Shown here in pieces: positions 1 through 5,852 of a stretch of 5,966 bases of DNA. The position numbers and the translations under genes were made by a program. The number at the start of each line of letters is the position of its first letter. Position 1 is the first letter of the stretch. The stretch is from Ruminococcus sp. UBA3767 (lineage in GTDB: Bacteria > Bacillota > Clostridia > Oscillospirales > Ruminococcaceae), in assembly GCA_002371625.1 (NCBI GenBank), contig DFFV01000099.1:1-5966 (forward strand), given 5' to 3'. The notes beneath the pieces were generated by a model. That model was not told where the DNA came from and did not search any database. It was given only the letters and a program-made list of their open reading frames with translations.

Positions 1-14
1 CAGGTGGTTTTTTT
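1..14. terminator. Possible 3' half of an intrinsic terminator cut by the window edge
   Basis: The window opens with CAGGTGG followed by seven T on the plus strand. This is how the 3' arm and U-tract of an intrinsic terminator look for a plus-strand gene ending just left of the window. Read on the minus strand, the same bases are an A-tract followed by the 5' arm of a hairpin, so it could work in both directions. The other arm is outside the window, so the hairpin cannot be verified. Confidence 0.35.
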
Positions 15-26
15 ATCAGGATAAAT

Positions 27-55
27 AAAAGACAGACTATTGCAGTCTGTCTTTT
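27..55 (-). terminator. Bidirectional intrinsic terminator of the two-component operon
   Basis: A perfect 12-bp inverted repeat (AAAAGACAGACT / AGTCTGTCTTTT) surrounds a 5-nt loop. It is A-rich on one flank and T-rich on the other, so it gives a hairpin plus U-tract in either orientation. It begins 3 bp beyond the stop codon of the histidine kinase gene, which it should terminate. It could also stop a convergent transcript coming from the left. Confidence 0.9.
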
Positions 56-58
56 TTA

Positions 59-1369
59 TTATTCTTCTGCCTGCGCTGTTTTCATACAGCACATCATCTC
101 TACGGCATTGCCCTGCTTGTTTATCTCAAAGCTGCCGCCGTATTTTTCTGCCATATCCTCAAGTATCGAAAGCCCGTAGCCGTGACTTGAGATATTTTTT
201 ATATCAAAGCTGTTGTTGACCTCGGGCAGCTGCGTATCATCGGGATAGTTTGTGGTCTTTACAAAAAGGTAGCCCATATCACACCACGTTTTAAGCTGCA
301 GCCGGTTGTCCTCGCTCACCGATGCGCTGCGTATCCCGTTATCTATAAGGTTCGTGTAAACGCTGCATATATCGGTAAGCTCAATGTCTATCTTCTCGGG
401 CAGCTTTGCCTCAATGCTCAGCTCAACGTCCTCCGCCTGCGCCTTTGCGGATTTATCAAAAAGAATAGTGTTCACCACCGGGTTCTTGCAGTAAAGCGGT
501 ATCGCCGTTGCCTTGTTTTTATCCCTTATCTCCTCCAGCAGCTTAACGCCCTGCTGCTTGGTCGAATCGTCCTCCGAGTTGACCATGTGCAGCGCAGTGT
601 TTATCATATTGTTAAAATCGTGCTTGTATTTCATAAGCATCTGCGCACTTTGCGTAACGTTCTCAAAATAGCTCTCGGAGAGCTTCTGATTGTATTCCAG
701 CTGCGCCAGCTTCATCTGCGACTGCTTTGCACGGTAGTTTTCTTTCATAGCCTTATACAGCAGCACGAGCGATACCAACATAACAAAAATGCCCATAGCC
801 AGCATAGTTGACCTTAGCGGATTCCAGAAGTCAGGTGCATTGAAAGCCGAAGCTACCGCAAGTATCAGAAACATATTACTCAGCGGCAGCATAAAAAACA
901 GCACCGAGGTCTTGTCCACAATGCTCTCGTTTTTCTTGTTGAAACGAGTGTATACTATGATCGCCACCATATACAGCAAACCAAATACAATGCAGACAAG
1001 CGCAGTTTCCCATGTGCCGTCAGAGGGTGTCAGCACCTTGCCCTTCAGGATAAATACAGGCAGCTCTACGATCAGATCCACAGCAAATGAAAGTGCCCCC
1101 AGCACAGAAGCGACCACCAGCGATTTTGAAGGTTTGTTTGAAAAAGCAGCCACCGCATAAACGAGATAAGCCATAAAAAATAACATTCTCATAATGTTAT
1201 TCTCAGTGGTAAGAATAAACGCCACCACCATATAAACTATGCACTGTATCATCATGGGGACATACCGCAGCCACTTGTTTTTTATCCTTGCATCAAGATT
1301 CAGGTGCAGCCCTATGAACATAGGCAGATTTGAAAACACCGCCCATATCACATAGCACATAGTTTTCAT
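59..1369 (-). CDS. Membrane sensor histidine kinase, GHKL/AgrC-like
   Basis: This 436-residue protein is a membrane sensor kinase expected to phosphorylate the LytTR regulator encoded just upstream. Residues 1-206 contain about six or seven hydrophobic segments (near 5-22, 35-53, 60-77, 84-106, 121-140, 154-175 and 186-206). A charged, probably coiled linker follows (207-240). The phosphoacceptor is H250 in the motif KYKHDFNN, typical of the SpoOB-like dimerisation region of AgrC/ComD-type kinases. The ATPase domain shows an N-box (TNLIDNGIRSA, 339-349) and a G-box (HGYGLSIL, 396-403). The start codon overlaps the regulator's stop as ATGA, with a G-rich SD (GGGGG) about 11 nt upstream inside the regulator gene. 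A second ATG at codon 4 is a possible alternative start. The signal sensed is unknown. AgrC relatives sense peptides, but no peptide gene or AgrB-like protease lies nearby. Confidence 0.9.
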   Translation of the reverse strand: MKTMCYVIWAVFSNLPMFIGLHLNLDARIKNKWLRYVPMMIQCIVYMVVAFILTTENNIMRMLFFMAYLVYAVAAFSNKPSKSLVVASVLGALSFAVDLIVELPVFILKGKVLTPSDGTWETALVCIVFGLLYMVAIIVYTRFNKKNESIVDKTSVLFFMLPLSNMFLILAVASAFNAPDFWNPLRSTMLAMGIFVMLVSLVLLYKAMKENYRAKQSQMKLAQLEYNQKLSESYFENVTQSAQMLMKYKHDFNNMINTALHMVNSEDDSTKQQGVKLLEEIRDKNKATAIPLYCKNPVVNTILFDKSAKAQAEDVELSIEAKLPEKIDIELTDICSVYTNLIDNGIRSASVSEDNRLQLKTWCDMGYLFVKTTNYPDDTQLPEVNNSFDIKNISSHGYGLSILEDMAEKYGGSFEINKQGNAVEMMCCMKTAQAEE

Positions 1370-2082
1370 ATCCTACTCAACCCCCTGAGATGCAGCAGCT
1401 CCTGCTTAAAAGCTTTCTTGTGGCTCCTGCTTATCGGAAGCGTTACGCCGTTGTTCAGCGTTACGCTGACATTATCAAATTTTCTCACCATATCAGAATT
1501 TATTATATAGCTCTTATGCGGGATTATAAATTTCGGTGTCAGCGACCCGTGTATGTCCGAGAGCTTTCCACGCACCTGAATATCCTCGTTTTTGGTATGT
1601 ATCAAATAGTACCACTTATCGCTTTCAAGGTACACTATCTCCGAGCACTTGACTATCCTGTCGCAGTGCCCTGAACGGACGGCGATCTTGGTATCCTTGT
1701 GCATTGCCCTTGTGCCCAGCTTTTCAAAAACCTTTGCAAGCACCCTGCTGTCAACAGGCTTGCACACAAATGCAAAAGGCTCAAAATCAAAGTGTTCAAG
1801 AAAAATGCTCTGGCAGTATTCCTGCGGATACCCCGTGATAAACACAACAGGGATACCTGCAAACAGGTCATTCACTTTCTTTGCCGCATCTATTCCGCTT
1901 GAGCTTTTCAGCCGTATATCCATAAAGACCGCTGCTATATCGCTGCCGTGCTTTGAAAGATGATCAAAAAACTTTTCTTCGTCGGAAAACACCTCAAACT
2001 CCGCATTTTCATCATAATGCGAGCACATTTTCGTGAAATCATCACCGAAATCCATATCGTCATCCAGTAGAATATATTGCAT
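1366..2082 (-). CDS. LytTR-family response regulator (AgrA/LytR type)
   Basis: This 238-residue cytoplasmic DNA-binding regulator is the partner of the downstream kinase. The receiver domain (1-125) has the acidic pocket DDD at 7-9, the phosphoacceptor D55 in FMDIRL, the switch residue T83 in FITG and the conserved K108 in CKPV. Residues about 131-238 form a LytTR DNA-binding domain, recognised by IVYLESDKWYY (149-159), IPHKSYIINSDMV (187-199) and the C-terminal ISRSHKKAFK (217-226). The start is an ATG with a good SD (AAGAGGTG at 2097-2090) 7 nt away. It follows its own promoter and is translationally coupled by ATGA overlap to the kinase gene. LytTR regulators usually bind direct repeats and often control their own operon. 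The target here cannot be read from the sequence. Confidence 0.93.
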   Translation of the reverse strand: MQYILLDDDMDFGDDFTKMCSHYDENAEFEVFSDEEKFFDHLSKHGSDIAAVFMDIRLKSSSGIDAAKKVNDLFAGIPVVFITGYPQEYCQSIFLEHFDFEPFAFVCKPVDSRVLAKVFEKLGTRAMHKDTKIAVRSGHCDRIVKCSEIVYLESDKWYYLIHTKNEDIQVRGKLSDIHGSLTPKFIIPHKSYIINSDMVRKFDNVSVTLNNGVTLPISRSHKKAFKQELLHLRGLSRI

Positions 2083-2115
2083 TAAATCACACCTCTTAAC
2101 AGAAATAACAGCCTG

Positions 2116-2149
2116 ATTATATTATACCATTTCCGCCCTTGTTTAGCAA
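2116..2149 (-). promoter_or_regulatory. Sigma-A promoter of the two-component operon
   Basis: On the minus strand there is a -35 box TTGCTA (2149-2144), a 17-bp spacer, and a perfect extended -10 box TGG-TATAAT (TATAAT at 2126-2121). A second overlapping TATAAT lies at 2121-2116. Transcription would start near 2114, giving a leader of about 32 nt that carries the AAGAGGTG SD of the response regulator gene. Confidence 0.8.
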
Positions 2150-2151
2150 TA

Positions 2152-2169
2152 CTTTTCCGAGCTTTTCCG
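2152..2169 (-). repeat. Tandem 8-bp direct repeat just upstream of the two-component promoter
   Basis: CGGAAAAG occurs twice on the minus strand (2169-2162 and 2159-2152) with a 10-bp period, one helical turn. It sits immediately upstream of the -35 box. A degenerate third copy, CGGAAATG (2135-2128), lies in the promoter spacer. Position and spacing suit a regulator binding site, possibly the LytTR regulator itself. The period is shorter than the roughly 20-bp spacing usual for paired LytTR sites, so the assignment is tentative. Confidence 0.4.
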
Positions 2170-2170
2170 C

Positions 2171-2199
2171 AAAAACAGCGCCGTGAATTCACAGCGCTG
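2171..2199 (-). terminator. Strong intrinsic terminator between the biotin and two-component operons
   Basis: On the minus strand CAGCGCTGTGAA pairs with TTCACGGCGCTG. This forms a 10-bp stem (one G-U pair) with an AAUU loop, followed by TTTTTGC. The centre, GTGAATTCAC, is a perfect palindrome. It should terminate the candidate small RNA that starts near 2271 and any read-through from bioA. No T-tract follows it in the plus direction. Confidence 0.88.
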
Positions 2200-2271
2200 C
2201 CTAAGGGGATATATTATGAATTTAGCTATGTTCTTTATTCAACTAAAAGCAAGAAAATTGCTTGCTATCTA
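2171..2271 (-). ncRNA. Candidate small RNA of about 100 nt (or 3' tail of the bio operon mRNA)
   Basis: This stretch lies between a recognisable minus-strand promoter (-10 at 2283-2278) and the strong terminator at 2199-2171. It contains no ATG-initiated ORF on the minus strand. The RNA would start with a short hairpin (AGCAAG / CTTGCT, 2266-2248). An AU-rich, apparently unpaired stretch containing UAUAUCCCCUUAG (2213-2201) follows, and the terminator stem ends it. A C-rich single-stranded motif plus a 3' terminator is typical of Firmicute small RNAs that pair with SD sites. I do not recognise it as a known RNA family. The alternatives are the 3' untranslated region of bioA, or an attenuated leader of the two-component operon. 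Confidence 0.4.
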
Positions 2272-2277
2272 TTTATA

Positions 2278-2306
2278 ATTATAGCATATTTCCTGCTTTA
2301 TTTCAC
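2278..2306 (-). promoter_or_regulatory. Predicted promoter downstream of bioA
   Basis: The minus strand carries an extended, perfect -10 box (TGC-TATAAT; TATAAT at 2283-2278), a 17-bp spacer and a 4/6 match -35 box, GTGAAA (2306-2301). The predicted transcription start is near 2271. It lies about 65 bp beyond the bioA stop codon and is the reason to suspect an independent short transcript in this gap. Confidence 0.55.
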
Positions 2307-2347
2307 TTCTTTGCAACTTTTGGTCGGTTTTGTGCAATAATTGACCG

Positions 2348-3553
2348 CTACCCTGCTTTGAACCATGCCTTCATCGTATCAAGTATATGAACAAGCTCCT
2401 GCTCGTTTATAACATAAGGCACCATAGCGTACATATATTTGAGGAATGTCCTGCTGAAAACGCCACGCTCAAAAGCAAATCTCTTAAAGCCTTCCAGCAC
2501 CGCCGCATCATACACCTCAATGCAAACGCAGCCGCCCATGATGCGCACTTCTTTTATGCGCTCATCTGCAAAGCCCTGCATCTCACGCCTTGTGATCTGT
2601 TCAATGTTTTTTATCTTATCAAGGTAGTTTTCCCTCTCAAAAAGCTCTATCGACTTCAGTGCTGCACTGCACGCAAGGGCATTTCCCATAAAGGTCGGTC
2701 CGTGCATGAGTGCGTGTGTCGGGTCATCGCTGTAAAAGCCTTCCCATACCCTTTTGTTCGCAACAGTCGCTGCGTGGCCTATATATCCGCCTGTCAGCGC
2801 CTTGCCGAGAACTATTATATCAGGCAGCACAAGGTCCGCAACAAATCGGTTGCCCGTTCTGCCAAGTCCCGTTGCGACCTCGTCAAATATCAGCAGAACA
2901 TCGTACTCATCGCAAAGCTCCCTTGCACGTTCAAGGAACGATACATCATACATTCTCATTCCGCCTGCGCCCTGCAAAAGCGGCTCAACGATAAAGCAGG
3001 TCAGCCTTTCGCCGTACTGCTCAAAAGCATTTTCCAGCGCCTGCATCTCTGTCGGGATATGCACTACGCCACGCTTTTTCTCGTTGGAGCTTCCGAAAGC
3101 AAAGTGATAATCCTCATCGTCGCCTACCTCCATCGCCTTGAAAGTATCACCGTGATAAGCGTGTTCAAGTGCAAGGATAGTGTCCCTTTTTGAACCTCTG
3201 TTTGTGTTGAACTGCAGCGCCATTTTCAGTGCGACCTCTACCGCAACACTTCCCGAATCGGAAAAGAAGCAGTAGTCAAGGTCACCCGGCAGCCACGAAG
3301 CCAGCTTGTCTGAAAGCCTCTGAACAGGCTCGTGTGTAAGTCCGCCGAGCATAACGTGAGAAAATTTATCTATCTGCTGCTTTATCGCCTCATTTATCTC
3401 GGGGTGGTTGTACCCATGGATAACGCTCCACCACGAAGATACCGAGTCGATAAGGTCATGTCCGTCTTTAGTGTAAAGGTGAACGCCCTTTGCCGATGCT
3501 ATCTCTATCGGAGCATCAAGTGTTTTCATCTGCGCATAAGGATACCATATCAT
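2348..3553 (-). CDS. bioA: Adenosylmethionine--8-amino-7-oxononanoate (DAPA) aminotransferase
   Basis: BioA is a PLP-dependent class III aminotransferase that converts KAPA to 7,8-diaminopelargonate, normally with S-adenosylmethionine as amino donor. The protein has 401 residues against roughly 430 in E. coli. Recognisable elements are Y6 in WYPYAQM, SSWWSVIHGYNHP (39-51, with W41/W42 of the substrate pocket), HAYHGDT (131-137), D224 in IFDEVATGLGRTG, the Schiff-base lysine K251 in GKALTGGYIG, HGPTFMGN (284-291), and R368 aligning with the substrate-carboxylate Arg near the C terminus of E. coli BioA. The start at 3553 is chosen because its ATG shares one base with the bioD stop (TAATG) and has a GGGAGAG SD. 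The frame stays open another 26 codons upstream, but that part overlaps bioD and lacks family similarity. It is the last gene of the operon. Confidence 0.96.
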   Translation of the reverse strand: MIWYPYAQMKTLDAPIEIASAKGVHLYTKDGHDLIDSVSSWWSVIHGYNHPEINEAIKQQIDKFSHVMLGGLTHEPVQRLSDKLASWLPGDLDYCFFSDSGSVAVEVALKMALQFNTNRGSKRDTILALEHAYHGDTFKAMEVGDDEDYHFAFGSSNEKKRGVVHIPTEMQALENAFEQYGERLTCFIVEPLLQGAGGMRMYDVSFLERARELCDEYDVLLIFDEVATGLGRTGNRFVADLVLPDIIVLGKALTGGYIGHAATVANKRVWEGFYSDDPTHALMHGPTFMGNALACSAALKSIELFERENYLDKIKNIEQITRREMQGFADERIKEVRIMGGCVCIEVYDAAVLEGFKRFAFERGVFSRTFLKYMYAMVPYVINEQELVHILDTMKAWFKAG

Positions 3554-4248
3554 TATTCTTTCTCTCCCTTGCAAATTGCTTCCAGCTTTTGTGCATCTAT
3601 AGCAATATCCTGCTCGCCCGCTCTCACGCAAGCCAGCACTTCAAGTCCCGTCAGCAGCGAGCACATCTGCTTGTTGTCCCTGTGCATCATATCACCGTCA
3701 AGGTAGTTGTTGAGTATTATTCCCCTGACTTTTATCCCTCGTGCTTTCAGGTATTCATTGGTAAGCACGACATGGTTTATCGTTCCCAGCCCTGCATCTG
3801 CAACTATGATGCAGTCAAGTCCAAATGCCTTGACTATATCCTCCAGCATGATCTTATTCTTGTCATATCTTATCGGGCAGACAATTCCGCCGCTGCCCTC
3901 GGCAATAACGATATCGTGCTCCCTGCTGAGTTTTTCATAGCCTTCAACTACCCTTTCAAGCTCAACGGGTGAGCCTTCCAGCTTTGCCGCAAGATGTGGT
4001 GATACCGCTGTTTCATAAACATACGGGCACATCTCACCAAGCTCCTGCGAAATGCCCGAAACGTTCTTGACGTGCAAAGCGTCCCCCGGGATAAGCGTGC
4101 CGTCCTCTCCTCGTTCGTTACCGCTCATCGCAGCCTTGTAATAAACAGCATCCTTTCCTGCCTCGTGGAGTTTTTTCAGGAGAAGTCCGCTGATATAAGT
4201 CTTTCCGACATCAGTTCCCGTTCCTGTGATAAAAAGCCCTGCGCCCAT
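3553..4248 (-). CDS. bioD: ATP-dependent dethiobiotin synthetase
   Basis: BioD closes the ureido ring of dethiobiotin from DAPA, CO2 and ATP in the cytoplasm. The 231-residue length is normal for the family. It has the Walker A motif GTGTDVGKT (9-17), the catalytic-type lysine K38 in YYKAAMSG, D56 in PGDAL, and E117-G118 in AEGSGG, which contacts nucleotide and substrate. The segment after K38 reads AAMSG where E. coli has PVASG, a modest divergence. Its ATG shares one base with the bioB stop codon (TAATG) and has an AGAGG SD 7 nt upstream. Its own stop overlaps the bioA start in the same way, so bioB, bioD and bioA are probably translationally coupled. Confidence 0.96.
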   Translation of the reverse strand: MGAGLFITGTGTDVGKTYISGLLLKKLHEAGKDAVYYKAAMSGNERGEDGTLIPGDALHVKNVSGISQELGEMCPYVYETAVSPHLAAKLEGSPVELERVVEGYEKLSREHDIVIAEGSGGIVCPIRYDKNKIMLEDIVKAFGLDCIIVADAGLGTINHVVLTNEYLKARGIKVRGIILNNYLDGDMMHRDNKQMCSLLTGLEVLACVRAGEQDIAIDAQKLEAICKGEKE

Positions 4249-5213
4249 TACTGTTCCTCTCTTTCAAGCGAAAACCCTATGCTGTCAAGCATCGCCTTAT
4301 CGTCATTTATCTTATTGCCTGAGGTAGTTAGCATATCTCCCGTTATGGTCGAATTTGCACCCGAAAGAAAAGCTCTTCTTCCGCAGTCGCTCATCAGGTC
4401 TCTTCCTGCTGCAAGTCTTACATCTGCCTGAGGAACGATATACCTGAATATCGCAACTGTCCTGAGAATATCCTCCTCGCTTATTCTTTCCACATTCTCA
4501 AGCGCCGTGCCCTTGATAGGGATAAGCGCATTTATCGGTATCGAGCGCACATCAAGCTCGCTGAGCGTGAGCGCCATATCTATCCTGTCCTCCCAGGTCT
4601 CGCCCATGCCGATTATTCCGCCCGAGCAGACCTCAAGCCCTGCATTTTTCGCACGCCTTATACATTCCAGCTTATCCTCAAAGGTGTGCGTTGTACATAT
4701 ATTCGGGAAATTCCTGCGTGAAGTTTCGATATTGGCGTGATAGCGCTTAACGCCTGCTTTCTTCAGCTCAAAGAACTGCTCCTGGGTAAGCAGCCCGTGT
4801 GAAGCGCAAAGCTCCATGCTGCTTTCCTTTTTCATCAGCCTGTAAGCTGAAAGCGCTTTTTGAAAGTCCTCACCGCTTACCGTTCTTCCGGCTGTAACTA
4901 TCGAGAATCTGTGCACGCCCTTGCTTTCGTTATAAAGGCACTCCTCAAGTATCTTTTTCTCATCAAGAAACCCGTATTCCTCTATTCCCGTGCAGTGATG
5001 CGCCGACTGTGCGCAGAATTTGCAGTTTTCGGGGCATTTTCCGCTTCGCCCGTTGATAATGCTGCAAAGGTCAGCCCTTTCACCGCAAAAGTGCCTGCGC
5101 AGCATATCCGCACCCTTGCAAAGCTCACCAAGCTCGGCTTTCAGCAAAAACGAAAGGTCATCATTTCTGCCAAGCCTTTTTCCGTCGATTATTTCCTGTG
5201 CCAACTTTAACAT
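4248..5213 (-). CDS. bioB: Biotin synthase (radical SAM), anaerobe-type variant
   Basis: BioB inserts sulfur into dethiobiotin to make biotin, using a radical-SAM [4Fe-4S] cluster plus an auxiliary sulfur-donating cluster. The 321-residue protein carries the CxxxCxxC motif at C60, C64 and C67 (CPENCKFC), followed by AQS. Other family landmarks are YHANIETS (158-165), VCSGGIIGMGET (195-206), SIPIN (224-228), VRLAAGR (265-271) and SGANS (284-288). Two of the three classical auxiliary-cluster cysteines are present (C136 in ELCASHG, C196 in EVCSGG), as is R266. The position of E. coli C97 is S104 (HRFSIVTAGR). Extra cysteines occur at 74, 92, 173 and 277. This suggests a different auxiliary cluster, as in the anaerobic BioB class. 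The ATG lies 1 bp after the bioY stop with a GGGAGG SD about 12 nt upstream. Confidence 0.96.
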   Translation of the reverse strand: MLKLAQEIIDGKRLGRNDDLSFLLKAELGELCKGADMLRRHFCGERADLCSIINGRSGKCPENCKFCAQSAHHCTGIEEYGFLDEKKILEECLYNESKGVHRFSIVTAGRTVSGEDFQKALSAYRLMKKESSMELCASHGLLTQEQFFELKKAGVKRYHANIETSRRNFPNICTTHTFEDKLECIRRAKNAGLEVCSGGIIGMGETWEDRIDMALTLSELDVRSIPINALIPIKGTALENVERISEEDILRTVAIFRYIVPQADVRLAAGRDLMSDCGRRAFLSGANSTITGDMLTTSGNKINDDKAMLDSIGFSLEREEQ

Positions 5214-5214
5214 A

Positions 5215-5802
5215 TCAAGCCATAGCCTCCCTGCGTTTCATTATCGGGATAAGTCTTTTTCCCAGTGCCGAGGAAACAAAGCAAAGTGCGATATCTCCCG
5301 GAACAGGCAGGAAAAAGCAGTATAAAAACAGCCTCCATGCGCTCATTGATTTTCCCAGCCAGAACCTGCTTATCACCCAGTAATAAGCCACTCCAACGGC
5401 GTAAACAACTATCAGCCCGAGGAAACAGCCTGCCAGCAGGCGCTGCATCGTAAGCTCTCCTTTGTGAACTACCCAGCCCGTCAGGAATGCACCGATGATA
5501 AAGCCTATCAGGTAGCCGAACGTTGGCTGCAAAACATAGCTCGGGCCGCCGCCCTGAGTGAAAATAGGCAGTCCCGCAAGACCGAGTATAACATACAACC
5601 CACAGGCAAGTGCGCCCAGCTTTGCACCAAGCAGCATTCCAGCAAGCGTCGTGCAGGTCAGCTGCAGCGTGAACGGGCAATAAGGCACCGGTACACGAAT
5701 AAAAGCTCCTATCGCTATAAGTGCCGTAAAGAACGACACATAGATCATATTTTTAGTTTTAATAGTCCCCAGCTCCGTTTCATTGATTCTTAAAGTGCCC
5801 AT
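5215..5802 (-). CDS. bioY: Biotin transporter substrate-binding subunit BioY (ECF S component)
   Basis: BioY is the membrane S component that captures biotin and hands it to an ECF energising module. It has 195 residues and about six hydrophobic segments. Family signatures are GAFIRVPVPYCPFTLQ (32-47), GLAGLPIFTQGGGPSYVLQPTFGYLIGF (74-101) and PVPGD (166-170). No EcfT or EcfA genes are nearby, so it probably shares the cell's common ECF module. The usual PGDxxK motif appears as PGDIAL, with L173 in place of the Lys. The ATG at 5802 is the only one between the preceding in-frame stop and the conserved region, apart from codon 19 (5748). Neither has a convincing SD, so the start is less sure than the identity. 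It is the first gene of the bio operon. Confidence 0.93.
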   Translation of the reverse strand: MGTLRINETELGTIKTKNMIYVSFFTALIAIGAFIRVPVPYCPFTLQLTCTTLAGMLLGAKLGALACGLYVILGLAGLPIFTQGGGPSYVLQPTFGYLIGFIIGAFLTGWVVHKGELTMQRLLAGCFLGLIVVYAVGVAYYWVISRFWLGKSMSAWRLFLYCFFLPVPGDIALCFVSSALGKRLIPIMKRREAMA

Positions 5803-5823
5803 GTTACTGCGGCACCATTAGTT

Positions 5824-5852
5824 ATTTTACCACAGCTGCGCCGTATTGTCAA
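5824..5852 (-). promoter_or_regulatory. Strong sigma-A promoter of the bioYBDA operon
   Basis: On the minus strand there is a consensus -35 box TTGACA (5852-5847), exactly 17 bp of spacer, and a TAAAAT -10 box (5829-5824, 5/6 match). Transcription should begin around 5816-5818, giving a leader of only about 15 nt before the bioY ATG. The -35 box lies entirely within the right half-site of the BirA-like operator. Confidence 0.88.

Noticed and set aside
2195..2218. Plus-strand promoter for the tiny ORF (TTCACA, 18 bp, TATTAT)
   Set aside because: The boxes overlap the terminator palindrome and the SD itself, so transcription would begin beyond the SD and inside the ORF. This is probably chance in AT-rich DNA.
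2245..2266. AGCAAG / CTTGCT hairpin as the terminator of the bio operon
   Set aside because: The stem is only 6 bp and just three or four T follow. The much stronger hairpin at 2171-2199 is the better terminator. The short one is treated as the 5' hairpin of the candidate small RNA.
2387..3193. A 268-codon plus-strand open frame opposite bioA
   Set aside because: It is antisense to a clearly recognised bioA. The translation looks like no known family, is rich in Cys and His as shadow frames often are, and there is no promoter or SD to support it.
3554..3631. N-terminal extension of BioA by 26 codons in the same open frame
   Set aside because: It lies wholly inside bioD and has no similarity to BioA. 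The ATG at 3553 has an SD, overlaps the bioD stop as TAATG and begins with the family's usual N-terminal motif.
5207..5680. A 157-codon minus-strand open frame overlapping bioY in another frame
   Set aside because: bioY in the alternate frame has unmistakable BioY motifs and membrane segments, so this frame is a shadow.
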